From NCBI GenBank assembly GCA_037127255.1, contig JBANSL010000013.1, forward strand, positions 68,530,188 through 68,594,187: a DNA stretch of 64,000 nt, read 5' to 3'. Source of the DNA: Persicaria tinctoria (Eukaryota > Streptophyta > Magnoliopsida > Caryophyllales > Polygonaceae). The notes under the pieces were generated by a model, which was given only the letters and a program-made list of their open reading frames with translations, did no database searches and was not told the origin of the DNA. Numbering within the stretch: position 1 is the first letter of the stretch; each line of letters opens with the position of its first letter. Shown here piece by piece: positions 33,683 through 44,195 of this stretch. The translations under genes were made by a program, and so were the position numbers.

Positions 33683-34889
33683 TGATAGACGGTTTTTAGT
33701 CGCCTAAACCGTATCAAAGTAAATTCGAACCTACCTAACTAATGTAGTGTGGTAAGCACGGGTAGATCCCACAGAGAATCAAGTTATTCCTAACTTAAGT
33801 CTATTTACCAATTAAGAGAAAATAGGGGGTTTTGGTGTGATGAGATTAAGAAAGAAAATAACTAAATATATGAACAAGTTAACGGAGATAACTATTAAAG
33901 GAATAGTTTCATCTACAAATATCCATTTTAGGTTGGTTAGTTGATCCTTGATTCTTCTTCAAGATATCTTTTCATCCTATTATTGTTCCTGTCCTGATCT
34001 TGTGTAAATTACTAGTCCTACGAGTCCTAGTAACCCTTGCTAATTAGATAACCCTTACACGGTCAAGATTTAACCTAATAGTAGCATTAAGATTAAGGAT
34101 TAACCAGGATACATGCAACACCAAGCTACGAGTTAGCATTTAACATATAATTGATTCTCTACACACCAGTTTAGTCCTACGAGTCCTAAAAAGGCATGAT
34201 TGCTACTTTGGATTAAGGTTCGCTACGAGGAATTTACAAAATCCTAGCAATAATCTCAACTAGTTGTACGGACTAGAAGAAATCAACAATAATCGCAAAA
34301 GAATCAATACGAATTAATATGAATAGAAAAAGAATAGAAATATCACAACTTTATCAAACCAAAGCTTCAATCCATAGACGAAACGGAAGAGTTTTGCTCT
34401 CCATAAAAGTAAGACAAAAACAATTAGGGTTAAGAGTAAAACTAAAGTCGGCCACGGTTCTGTCTACGTGAACACGGCTTACGGTTTCTGCCGTATGAAT
34501 TCAATATATAGTATGAACGTATGACATGTAAGTATATTGCAAAACCTAATCTATATAATATTATTATATCTAATAGTCTATCAATAATACGAAGCAACAC
34601 TTCAATTAGTTCCAAGTCGTGGGCCCGTGTGGCTTCTTCCGCCTCTTCCGTATGAATTCACATCATCAGTCCATTCTCTTATACTTTGAGTAGCTTGGCC
34701 CAATCTTCTATTAATTATGAGTAACTCGACCCTATCTCGTGTAATTCGCTCCAAAATGCCTGAAATCAATAAAACACGGGTGTAGACTCCGAAAACTAAA
34801 TAATAACAAATTAACTATAAAATATGTAAAATATGCATGAAAATGACCTAATCTAATATGAAATTATACGACTAAAATAGACCCTATCA
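33683..34889 (-). repeat. 3' LTR of the nested Athila-like element
   Basis: 1207 bp, nearly identical to 38886-40092. On the minus strand the bases before it (AAGCATGAGGTAGTT, from about 34904) are the polypurine-like border usual for this type. Confidence 0.9.
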
Positions 34890-37082
34890 AACTACCTCAT
34901 GCTTAGACTTTTACTTGTCCCCAAGCAAACTAACTCAAAACAAAGACAAACTCAAAAAGAAAGATAAAGACCCAACGAAATTTCTATGAATGATCACTCA
35001 TCAGTATGGTTATCATGACTATAGGAGTATTTATTACGTTAATATCAAAATAGTTATGACACTATGAGACCCACATCAAACCCTTCATACTCATTGCTTT
35101 AAACTCAAATTAGGTTTAGAGGATGCTTGCATTCAGAATGTATTGAGCAATCAAAATCATTAAGTACACTTAAAAATCGTCATAAACACCCATAGATTAC
35201 TAGACATTTTCTACTTCGGAATTTCAATTAAGCTCATATTATTTCTTTTTTTTCTAAACACTTTTTCTTCCTCTTTGCGTGAATTTTATTCTCCACAAAC
35301 AGGATTGGTTACTAACCGTATTTTTTTTCAATTCCTATAATTGTCGAGTGAATTTTATTCTCCTCAACATTGGTTTATTGATGATTCTTTTCACTCGAGT
35401 GAATTTTATCCTCCTCGAGCGGTGTAAGTGAATTTTATCCTCCTTACACTCATCAACCCAACATATATCAACGCACATCAAAAATCACATCAAATATATA
35501 ACCGAATTTACTAGTGTTTTTCATCAGGGGTTTAGACATACAATATAAATCAAATAAATTTTTTAAAGATTACTCTAAACTGAACATCCAACCAATAATC
35601 AAGTTATAACTAAAGCTCATAATCCAGATTATCTATGGAAATCCCACAAGTGTCTTTATTCAATTAAAATTCCATTTTATTAACTTTTAAGCCATGAAAA
35701 ACCATACATCATCATCGAGGTCATACCAATCATAGAAACAAATTCCTATAACACAACTAAAATGAAAAACTAACAAATAAAAAATGATGACTCAATATAA
35801 CTTATATGAGACCATGCAATATTATCAAATACCTACAATGCAACCTATAATGTAATGCATAACAAAAATTGAAAAAGAAATTAAAAAAAAAAAAAAGCTA
35901 ACACATATATGATTATATGAATATGGAGCTACACTTGAATTCCCCCACCCCATGCTTAAAATTTTACTTTGTCCTCAAAGTAAAGAGAAAGAATAAAATA
36001 GGTAGAGGAAACTCACAATGTAAATCAGGCATTCAGAAACAAGCTTGAAGCAAATCTGAAGGGAGGAAGAAAGCAAGTGATCGATGTTCTTGGAAAAATT
36101 CAGCAGCAAATCCCACCAGAAAAAGGCAACAACAACTTCTTACAGCTTGGAAGCAAAACATAACTGTCCAAAACAAGCACACCAAACCACAAAGCAAGAC
36201 AGCAGCAAGACCGAAGCAAAGCAATGACAAAGCAAGACTACATCGGTTCTCAACAGAAATTTCAGCAACAATCTTGAAAACAATTTGCACTTAAAGACCC
36301 TCTCGGAGCATTCTCCTCGCGATAATGCCTGGCCAAAACACAGCACATAGAAACCATACCCAAACAAGTGTATCCCAACTATCCAAGAACACAAACAACC
36401 AAACAAAGAAGCAAATCCCGGTACTCACACCCATCCATATTTTACAAAGTAAATTCATGAAAATTGAAATGGACACAGAGGGCATGAGACAAGCACGAAA
36501 ACATAATAAAAAATTAAAATAAAAAATAAACATGGACCCAATCACATCTCATGATCAAACAACCTAGTCAACAGTAAAGCTTTATCCAGTAGCCGGAACC
36601 TCAAATAATTATGTGGAAATCAACCAAAATTACTAGCCAAATTGATCAAGTTCAACTATAAAATTCACTTAATTTTCACACTCAGTTCAACATAAAGGAA
36701 AAGGCTACCAAAGACAACACAGCAGCACAAATGTGTTGATGATCAAACAGACTCAAGGACAGCATGATAGGAAACCCACATTGAAGTCCAGCAGATTGAT
36801 CAAAAAACTTACAGCAGATCCAAAATGGAAAGCATTAGCTACTGTGCAACCAAAAATCAAAGCAACAACCAATCTATAATTTAAGAGGATCCCAATCAAC
36901 CCAACGTTAATAGTAAATCCCAACCAATTGACAGTAGATTTCACTCAATCTCGACAAGGAATGGGCAATTCAGATCAGCCCGTGGATATGAAGCCACAAG
37001 AATCGAAAATAAAAGATAAACAATTTCAACAAAATCAATTCATCATCCTCTTCCATAAATCACGAGAATCTCAAGGATGACA
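34890..37082 (-). other. Non-coding interior of the nested Athila-like element
   Basis: AT-rich sequence without a convincing gene. Four close copies of GTGAATTTTAT(T/C)CTCC lie at 35279, 35348, 35400 and 35428. Minus-strand frames at 36033-36545 are rich in Cys, Phe and Leu and look like chance. I see no transposon domain. Confidence 0.5.
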
Positions 37083-37640
37083 TACCTGCACTTACTGGTT
37101 GCGGAATTGACTAGCAGTAAAATTTCCGAGAGGGGCTGGCCTGGGCAATTCTGGCTGGCCGAGACTTGCTGGAGAAGTCCAGCGAATATGGGAGATCGCC
37201 AGTGGTCAGGTGGCAAGGATCTGGTTTCAGATTGCCGGAGTTGTGGTCGGCCAGGCAGAAGAAGAGGCGGCGGTGAGAAGATACGACCATGAGAGAGAAG
37301 AAGGCGGCCCTTGGGTTAGGGTTCCGTCGAGACAAGGGCGAAGGGGACAGTGGTGGCGACCGGCGGTCTCAGGGGTGGCGAGCGGTGGAGAACAGGGACC
37401 GAGAGAGATTGGTGGTCGGAAACGGGGCATGGTGGAGTGTGTTGGGGAAGGCGATGTCGGAGATGGGGCTGGCCCGACGACGGTCGAGGTGAACAACAGC
37501 GGTGAGAGAGATTGGGTGGTTTCTGGTGGGCAGAGGTTCGGCCGGTGATGGTAGGCAAAGAGGGCCAGCGGGATGAGGAAGAAGGCGCGGCAGTGGGGAG
37601 CGAATAAGGGCGAGGAAAGAAAAGGCTCGACCTTTCTTTT
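37083..37640 (-). other. GC-rich block with donor-like splice site, possibly captured host DNA
   Basis: Unlike its AT-rich surroundings, this block is GC-rich and open on several frames. On the minus strand it encodes Pro/Ser/Thr-rich low-complexity peptide. It ends at a strong donor-like CAGGTATGT (minus strand, about 37090). That composition resembles a host 5' exon or promoter plus first exon taken up by the element. No known domain was recognised, so the source is unknown. Confidence 0.35.
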
Positions 37641-37982
37641 CTGTTTTTTTTTTGTTTTATTTTTTTTTGTTTTGTTTTGTACGAAAATAAAAAAAATAAT
37701 AAAAAAAATATATATAAAAATTAATCCGAATAAAAAAAGAAAAAGGAAAACTCTAACTTATGATTTTTATGTGATTAACATGACTATTCTTTATCCCAAT
37801 TCCTTACCTATCAGACATCGTCAAGGCCCTCAACAACCTATCATAATCCTGTGCACACATCTTAAACAGGACATCATACCCCAATAATAAATTGAAACTA
37901 TATAATATAACACTTAAATACCTTTTCAATTTGTCAAAGAGTTGAGCATGACTCTCTGATGGATGAATATAATACCACCAGT

Positions 37983-38759
37983 TCAGTCCGGTGGTTTATC
38001 AAAATAGCAATTAAAATGATCAACATAATCACTATTACCTTCCAAATTGTAAAGATTTACCTTTATTACCTCTTGAGCATCGGATGGAGTAGTAGACACA
38101 ACACATGAAACCTCATCCGTCGACTCATGAGATTCCATGTCATGAAGCACTGGACCATCTTCTCCATCGGCAAAGAAACTATCGTTTTCTATGGAAAATT
38201 CCTCCTCGTTATGAAACCAACTAGGAGGGAATGAATTAAGCACAATAACTTCGGCAGGATCTTTCATTCTTGCATCCTTCACTGTCTCAGGAGATGACGG
38301 AATGGGTTGGCTTTCTTTATCAACTTGAGGGGTGACCATCTGCTCTGCTATTATCTCACTTAATGTTTGAGTAAGTTGGCTAATTTGTTCCCCCAAATTT
38401 TTGATCCTCTCATCATTCTCCTGCACCGCTTGTGTAAGGGCTTGGATTGCATCATCTAGGTATATGACAGAGTCCTCCATTGGTGGAGATATCGGAGTCA
38501 AGGATTCTTCCTGTGCAATTTGGTAATCCATATAATAGAAAAAATCCCACAACCCCGACAAACCTAACCGTGCTAGGCCTCCGTTACTCATGTGCTCAGC
38601 AAGCGCTCGTGTCTCAGCAGTCATCCTGTCAATTATGCAAACAATCATATCTCGGATGCTGTCTTGATAGCCACGTGACTTACGAATGTCAACACATCTC
38701 TGCAATCTAGTAAGATATTGGTGAAAGTTCTGACCTTGAAACTGCAATAACCTCAGCAT
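37983..38759 (-). CDS. 258-residue ORF of the nested Athila-like element, function unknown
   Basis: The ATG at 38759 lies about 105 bp after the primer site, the position where gag would begin in an autonomous element. The protein starts MLRLLQFQGQNFHQYLTRL. It contains a probable coiled coil at about residues 105-140 (DDAIQALTQAVQENDER, then LGEQISQLTQTLSE). The C-terminal half is acidic and ends YFDKPPD. I do not recognise it as gag: there is no zinc knuckle and no gag core. The frame is intact, which in an otherwise empty element suggests it was kept until recently. It could be a highly diverged gag-like RNA packaging protein or an element-specific protein. Confidence 0.55.
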   Translation of the reverse strand: MLRLLQFQGQNFHQYLTRLQRCVDIRKSRGYQDSIRDMIVCIIDRMTAETRALAEHMSNGGLARLGLSGLWDFFYYMDYQIAQEESLTPISPPMEDSVIYLDDAIQALTQAVQENDERIKNLGEQISQLTQTLSEIIAEQMVTPQVDKESQPIPSSPETVKDARMKDPAEVIVLNSFPPSWFHNEEEFSIENDSFFADGEDGPVLHDMESHESTDEVSCVVSTTPSDAQEVIKVNLYNLEGNSDYVDHFNCYFDKPPD

Positions 38760-38865
38760 CTCAAAAGTCAGTAGCAAGGGTGTTATGAACCGTAAGATAG
38801 GTTAACAACAAATTAGATATATACAAAATTGATAAACACACAAAACAAATAAATAAACTTTGATT

Positions 38866-38884
38866 CCCCGGCAACGGCGCCAAT
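38866..38884 (-). promoter_or_regulatory. Primer-binding site of the nested Athila-like element
   Basis: TTGGCGCCGTTGCCGGGGA on the minus strand beside the LTR at 38886. It is the typical Athila primer site and is identical to that at 57944-57962. Confidence 0.85.
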
Positions 38885-38885
38885 T

Positions 38886-40092
38886 TGATAGACGGTTTTT
38901 AGTCGCCTAAACCGTATCAAAGTAAATTCGAACCTACCTAACTAATGTAATGTGGTAAGCATGAGTCGATCCCACAGAGAATCAAGTTATTCCTAAGTTA
39001 AGTCTATTTACAAATTAAGAGAAAGTAGGGGGTTTCGGTGTGATGAGATTAAGAAAGAAAATAACTAAATATATGAACAAGTTAACGGAGATAACAATTA
39101 AAGGAATAGTTTCATCTACAAATATCCACTTTAGGTTGGTTAGTTGATCCTTGATTTTTCTTCAAGATCTCTTTTCATCCTATTATTGTTCATGTCCTGA
39201 TCTTGTGTAAATTACTAGTCCTACGAGTCCTAGTAACCCTTACTAATTAGATAACCCTAACACGGTCAAGATTTAACCTAATAGTAGCATTAAGATTAAG
39301 GATTAACCAGGATACATGCAACACCAAGCTACAAGTCAGCATTTAACATATAATTGATTCTCTACACACCGGTTTAGTCCTACGAGTCCTAAAAAGGCAT
39401 GATTGCTACTATGGATTAAGATTCGCTACGAGGAATCTACAAAATCCTAGCAATAATCTCAACTAGTTGTACGGACTAAAAGAAATCAACAATAATCGCA
39501 AAAGAATCAATACGAATTAATAGGAATAGAACAAGAATAGAAATCTCACAACTTTATCAAACCAAAACTTCAATTCATAGACGAAACGGAAAAGTTTAGC
39601 TCTCCATAATAGTAAGACAAAAACAATTAGGGTTAAGAGTAAAACTAAAGTAGGCCACGGTTCTGTCTACGTGAACACAGCTTACGGTTTCTGCCGTATG
39701 AATTCAATATATAGTATGAACGTATGACATGTAAGTATATTGCAAAACCTAATCTATATAATATTATTATATCTAATAGTCTATCAATAATACGAAGCAA
39801 CACTTCAATTAGTTCCAAGTCGTGTGCCCGTGTGGCTTCTTCCGCCTCTTCCGTATGAATTCACATCATCAGCCCATTCTCGTATACTTTGAGTAGCTCG
39901 GCCCAATCTTCCATTCATTATGAGTAACTCGACCCTATCTCATATAATTCGCTCCAAAATGCCTGAAATCAATGAAACACGGGTGTAGACTCCGAAAACT
40001 AAATAATAACAAATTAACTATAAAATATGTAAAATTTGCATGAAAATGACCTAATCTAGTATGCAATTATGCGACTAAAATAGACCCTATCA
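38886..40092 (-). repeat. 5' LTR of the nested Athila-like element
   Basis: 1207-bp LTR next to the primer site. The AGCTT target duplication follows at 40093-40097, where the 70-bp array resumes. Confidence 0.9.
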
Positions 40093-40480
40093 AGCTTGCT
40101 CCGCGTCGGACATCTGGTGGACGCATTGGGCTCCCAAATTATACTTAGTCCCATGACGCTGGAACTTGCTCCGCGTCGGACATCTGGTGGACGCATTGGG
40201 CTCCCAGATTATACTTAGTCCCATGACGCCGGAGCTTGCTCCGCGCCGGACATCTGGTGGACGCATCGGGCTCCCAGATTATACTTAGTCCCATGACGCT
40301 GGAGTTTGCTCTGCGTCGGACAACTGGTGGACGTATTGGGCTCGCAGATTATACTTAGTCCCATGACGCCGGAGCTTGCTCCGCGTTGGACATCTGGTGG
40401 ACGCATTGGACTCCCAGATTATACTTAGTCCCATGACGCTAGAGCTTGATCCGCGTCGAACATTCGGTGGGCACATTGGG
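40093..40480 (+). repeat. 70-bp tandem array, second part (about 5.5 units)
   Basis: This continues the array of 33103-33682 after the nested insertion, giving about 14 units in all. The last unit is diverged and the array ends near 40480. Confidence 0.95.
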
Positions 40481-40676
40481 TCCATGGACCCTGACCTTGC
40501 ACCAGACCAAACCGCAAAACATCGCCAAGAGCGGAATTATTAAAATTGAAAAGGGGTAACCCCGAATTGCTGAAACAAAACAGAAGGTCCAGAAAGGCTA
40601 CACCAAGCAAAACAGGCAAGATAATCCTAAGAGACATGGAATCAACCCTCGGAAGGTGGGAAGAACCCAGATTAAC

Positions 40677-41191
40677 TCACGGAGTGTCCCGGGGTCGATC
40701 CGAAACCAAACGAGTCCGGTCCGCACATAGACGAGTTCCATTGGGTAAAGGACCCTCACGATGAGGTTCTCGCCACTCAGCATCAACTTCATTACCATCC
40801 GCGGATAAAATTTGAACCTCGAACCGTGCGTTCCCCTTGTGCAGAAAGGTGATGGCGGACCCTATGTCGACGCCATGCGTACAAGCAAAATGGTTCCACC
40901 CGCAGCCCAAGAAGGGCACCCGGTAATCGCCACGGTACATCGTCACGGGGAAGTCCCGGATGATCCTCGACGATAGCAGAACACGCCCAGGGAGATCCTG
41001 GCCATATTCAATTTCGAAACGGGAAGGCAGCCGCTGTTCAAACACATTAACCAAATGAATGAAGACAAGTTCGCTCGCGAAATATCAACAAGTACGCTAA
41101 AACCACGATTAGGACGTACCAAGCGGTGCATCTGCTCCGGGAAGTCCAGAGAACGGAAAAAGGCCCAGGTCGTTTGATTTGAGGACGCCAT
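40677..41191 (-). CDS. B3-domain protein ORF 1, two exons, antisense in the Tat element
   Basis: The minus-strand ATG at 41191 starts MASSNQTTWAFFRSLDFPEQ. A GT-AG intron of 86 bp (41119-41034, starting GTACGT and ending GAACAG) joins exon 1 (24 codons) to exon 2 in phase. The joint gives the MHRL/RLPSRF step usual near the start of B3 domains. Exon 2 carries the rest: LPGRVLLSSRI, a strand with FPVTMYRGDYRVPF, then GWNHFACTHGVDIGSAITF and FEVQIL. The order and the GW-F-GS-F-FEV pattern fit plant B3 DNA-binding domains of the REM type. The tail is Arg/Pro-rich. Total length is 142 residues. It is one of four B3 ORFs clustered here, and the only one on the minus strand. The frame is intact; expression is not known. 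Confidence 0.65.
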
Positions 41192-41525
41192 TTTAGATAG
41201 ACCCTATTTGTGAAGATAGAAGGCTCGGGGAGCCCCGATTTTAAAGGGGTCCTCGGGGGTCACAGGCCACACAGGAGCCACCTCAAAAACCTGAGTCACT
41301 GAAAAGGGACCCGGACGAAACCCGAAAATGGTCAAGATACCACTGCCGTAAGCCAGGCATGACGGACAGATGTACCGCAGAAGGCGCACCTCGGGAAGAT
41401 CGAAGCCTGCCACCACGAAAAGAAGCGACAAGAAGAAAAAAAAAAAAGCCCGTGATCTCCTTTGAACCATCGAAATTCAAAAAGAAATAGAAGAGAAAAA
41501 GGAAAAGATCTAACCTTTCTCTCAA

Positions 41526-41936
41526 ATGGCGATAAGATCGAGGGTAAGACTTTATCCCTTGAAGTATAAAACACGCTTAAATAACCTGGGTGATGGAACG
41601 TCCCTTATCGGCAAGATGAATCCAGAGGCACCACCAAGGACATTCTGTCGAGTCATCATGAGGGAGGAACAGCTTCGGGCACTCCGGCTCCCACTCGTAT
41701 ATGTCATAATAGACGAGGACGCCTGCACCCAAGCCAGGCTTTGGTCCAGTTCCAATCGAGAGCACGAGGTGAGAGTAGAGAGGGATAACGATGGCCTCTT
41801 CTGGCTAACTCAAGGGTGGCACGATTTCATTCAAGCAAATCGCTTCAACGTAGGATCGGCTCTGATTTTCACCTACATGGGGGACTCCATCTTTGAAGTC
41901 AACATGATCAATCCAGAAAGCGAAGTAAATGTGTGA
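41526..41936 (+). CDS. B3-domain protein ORF 2, intronless
   Basis: The open frame has ATGs at 41526 and 41616. The second (MNPEAPPRTFCRVIMREEQ) aligns best with the starts of the sister ORFs, giving 106 residues. The B3-like pattern is clear: TFCRVIMREEQLRALRLP at the first strand, EVRVERDNDGLFWLTQGW in the middle, then HDFIQANRFNVGSALIF and FEVNMI. It is the best-preserved plus-strand copy, with no stop. A GTTACATCTAATAATTAATA stretch with AATAAAAG follows about 110 bp after the stop and may serve as a poly(A) signal. The site of the intron in B3 ORF 1 has no intron here. It lies 335 bp from ORF 1, head to head. Confidence 0.65.
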   Translation: MAIRSRVRLYPLKYKTRLNNLGDGTSLIGKMNPEAPPRTFCRVIMREEQLRALRLPLVYVIIDEDACTQARLWSSSNREHEVRVERDNDGLFWLTQGWHDFIQANRFNVGSALIFTYMGDSIFEVNMINPESEVNV

Positions 41937-42460
41937 ACAAAATGCTTTTAAATTTCTATCTCGTGTATCATGTTCCTCTCTTTAAGTTTAATGCACCGGG
42001 TTCAAAGGGGTCGAAGCTTTAAAAGGCTATGTTCCTGTTACATCTAATAATTAATAAAAGATCCCCTTTTTTGGGCATGATCGAGGGACACGACAACCTG
42101 ATTACATAGCAAAAGAAACCCATGAATGCCAACAGCCCGTGATTACTGGAATGTCCGTGGGCGGCCGGAAACCACCCCCCTGAACTACTAAAGCGTGGCG
42201 AGAAGTTTTATACGAGGTTTCCGTGGTCGATCCAGACCCAAGCTACAAAGACCATGCTACGTTTCGCCCCTGACCATTAAGTGAAAGACCATTCCTTGTC
42301 TATTATGAGGGACATTTCTTTCTTACATCCCCGATCTCAATTAAGTCGAAGGGTCGTTCCGAACCACGGACAGAGATGGTACCTTTCGGGGCCTCACATA
42401 TAACGATCTTTTTCCCTTCAGAGACACGGGAAGAATACACTAAATCTCCCTAAAAAACAC

Positions 42461-42625
42461 ATGGATCCCAGTCGACTAGAAAAAGAGAACGTGGGTATTA
42501 AGGGACTTCCAGGTATAATAAGGATCACTAGCCTCAAAGACCACTTGGCCGCAGACGACCCTAGTGAATGGAGCACCATAAAAAGAGGGGAAGAAAACAT
42601 CATAGTCAGACCTCTTAAAACCTAA
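42461..42625 (+). CDS. Short ORF (54 residues), possible B3 remnant
   Basis: ATG at 42461, 54 codons. The peptide (GLPGIIRITSLKDHL, then EWSTIKRGEENIIV) faintly resembles the middle of a B3 domain (LP-v-l, then W-V). It lacks the GW-F and FEV parts. It sits just upstream of B3 ORF 3. It may be a degraded fifth copy or a chance frame. Confidence 0.25.
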   Translation: MDPSRLEKENVGIKGLPGIIRITSLKDHLAADDPSEWSTIKRGEENIIVRPLKT

Positions 42626-42652
42626 AAACTTCTTCCTCGAAGGAACTCCAAT

Positions 42653-43063
42653 ATGAGCTCCGAAAACACTCGTACATTCTACCGTTTCGTCACCAAGGAG
42701 GAGCACTTACAGACATTACCGATACCCCGGATATTCGAGCAGTTAGAGGGCGAGACACTCCGGCTCGTTTATCTATAGTCGACCACTTGCCAGGATTTCG
42801 AGGTTGATGTTGAGAAGGACGCGGACGGGCTCTACTGGTTCACCGACGGGTGCCCAGACTTCGTTTTCTCTAACCGAATAGTCATGGGATGCTCGCTTCT
42901 CTTTGTTTACGAAGGGGAGTCCCACTTTGAGGTATACGTGTCCTACCCGGATCCAACCCCCGACTACCAAAAGAAGCTCGGCCCAATAGACATGGGCCCT
43001 CCTAAATCCAAGGCCTACCAGAAGCCTCCACGAGCCCACAAGAACTCCGGGGATCGAAAGTGA
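42653..43063 (+). pseudogene. B3-domain protein ORF 3, one in-frame stop
   Basis: The ATG at 42653 (MSSENTRTFYRFVTKEEHLQ) opens a 136-codon frame interrupted once by TAG at 42776-42778. Its pattern matches ORF 2: FYRFVTKEEHLQTLPIP, FEVDVEKDADGLYWFTDGC, DFVFSNRIVMGCSLLF, FEVYV. The Trp of the usual GW is Cys here. The C-terminal tail is basic (KPPRAHKNSGDRK). About 45 bp after the stop is AACTAATAAAAG, a possible poly(A) signal like that after ORF 2. The single stop probably replaced Gln by a C to T change, but a sense codon cannot be proven. Confidence 0.6.
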
Positions 43064-43312
43064 AAAAGGTGAATGCGTCGCAAGTTCCGATGTACCTTGT
43101 AACTAATAAAAGTTTTTTCTTATCTATAGAAATAAAGGAGTCATCATTCTCTAGACACTAGTTTTAAGTCAGAAAAGCTGTTGTGTGTTCATTAACTGAT
43201 TTTCCTTCCCTAGAGACCTAGGGAAGGAACGATTCCGAAAGAAAACAAAACAGCGGCCACATTTAATGAAATAATTAGACGAATAGGGAAACAATGGCCA
43301 TATCAGCCCCTC

Positions 43313-43320
43313 TATAAAAG
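43313..43320 (+). promoter_or_regulatory. TATA box upstream of B3 ORF 4
   Basis: TATAAAAG in CCCCTCTATAAAAGCC, 72 bp before the ATG of B3 ORF 4. It is the best promoter-like motif in the B3 cluster and suggests that these genes were transcribed on their own rather than from the LTR (inference). Confidence 0.45.
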
Positions 43321-43391
43321 CCAAAAACCAGAGAAACCCCGAGAAACACCTTCTATCAGAAAAAATACCAAAAACTCCAAAAAGTATCAAT

Positions 43392-43819
43392 ATGGCAGCA
43401 GGCGGTGGCCGCTCAAGAGATTTCCTCCGCTGGATTCAAAACGCTTTTTTCCTGCAAAGAACGGTTATGTACCTCAAACCTCTCCATTAATCCTCAGATT
43501 CTTATTCGCGACTAATAATCCCCTCCAAACAACTATAGCCTCTCCCCGCGTTCTTCGAAGAGGAGTATGGGTTACAAGGAGTCGAAAGAATAACCCTAAC
43601 CAACGGGCCCGGGAGGAGGGCATACGCGTCCTAATAGAGAGAGACGAAGTAGGAGTGCTCTGGCTCACCTAGGGATGGAGCGCATTCACAAGGTCAAGAA
43701 ACGTCCACGTGGGCGGGGTCATCATATTCAAGTACCTGGGCAGCGCGCGTTTCAAACCTAGCTACGTGCCTTCGGGAGAAAACTCTTCTAAAGGTGAAGG
43801 CAACGATGATACTTCCTGA
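43392..43819 (+). pseudogene. B3-domain protein ORF 4, broken
   Basis: The ATG at 43392 starts MAAGGGRSRDFLRWIQNAFF. After about 24 codons an intron-like 75-bp stretch (GT at 43464, AG at 43538) precedes LPAFFEEEYGLQGVERITL. This is the same place as the intron of ORF 1. A one-base shift near the GGGAGGAGG run (about 43610) leads to VLIERDEVGVLWLT, then TAG at 43670-43672 where ORF 2 has Gln (WLTQGW). GWSAFTRSRNVHVGGVIIF and the end at 43819 follow. It is the most decayed copy. The TATA box at 43313 belongs to it. Confidence 0.5.
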
Positions 43820-44195
43820 AGGAAGGGTACCCCTCACGAAAAACCTTAGTTGTCGAATAAGGAGCCTGTATAAATAAGAATCATCGAATGAAAACATAAG
43901 ACGCCCTGAGGGCGAGGTTCCCAAATGTCTTGTCATCTAAAGAAATATTGAAGTTAAAACAGGACTGCCATTGGCTAGCATCGCGAACCAAGTTTTGTAG
44001 ACGCGGACATACCACGAAACGCAAAACAAAGCACAATCCAAAATAAGACACCTAACAAGAGTATCAAAGACGGTTTGAAACACAAAGATCACTTAGGGGG
44101 GTAGGAACGAAAGTCTACAAACCGTCGCCACTAAAATCCACGTACTCGTCATCCACCAAATTCCAGTCCTCCCGATCTTCGCTAGGGGAGAATGG
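43820..44195. other. Spacer between B3 cluster and antisense ORF
   Basis: I see no gene here. GAATAAGG and GTATAAATAAG at 43855-43880 may be 3' end signals of B3 ORF 4. The 3' untranslated end of the antisense ORF should lie here on the minus strand. Confidence 0.4.

Larger units (their letters stand above)
33683..40092 (-). mobile_element. Nested non-autonomous Athila-like LTR element (TSD AGCTT)
   Basis: LTRs at 33683-34889 and 38886-40092 are both 1207 bp and start TGATAGACGG and end CCCTATCA. AGCTT flanks both sides (33678-33682, 40093-40097). The primer site TTGGCGCCGTTGCCGGGGA reads on the minus strand next to the right LTR (38866-38884), so the element is oriented leftward. It has no reverse transcriptase or integrase. 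It carries one 258-codon ORF near its 5' end, a GC-rich block (37083-37640) and long AT-rich DNA. It uses the same primer site as the Athila-type element at 56722-64000, so such an element could have mobilised it (inference). Confidence 0.85.

Noticed and set aside
36033..36944. Cys/Phe-rich minus-strand ORFs
   Set aside because: Chance frames in the non-coding interior of the Athila-like element; no start context or domain.
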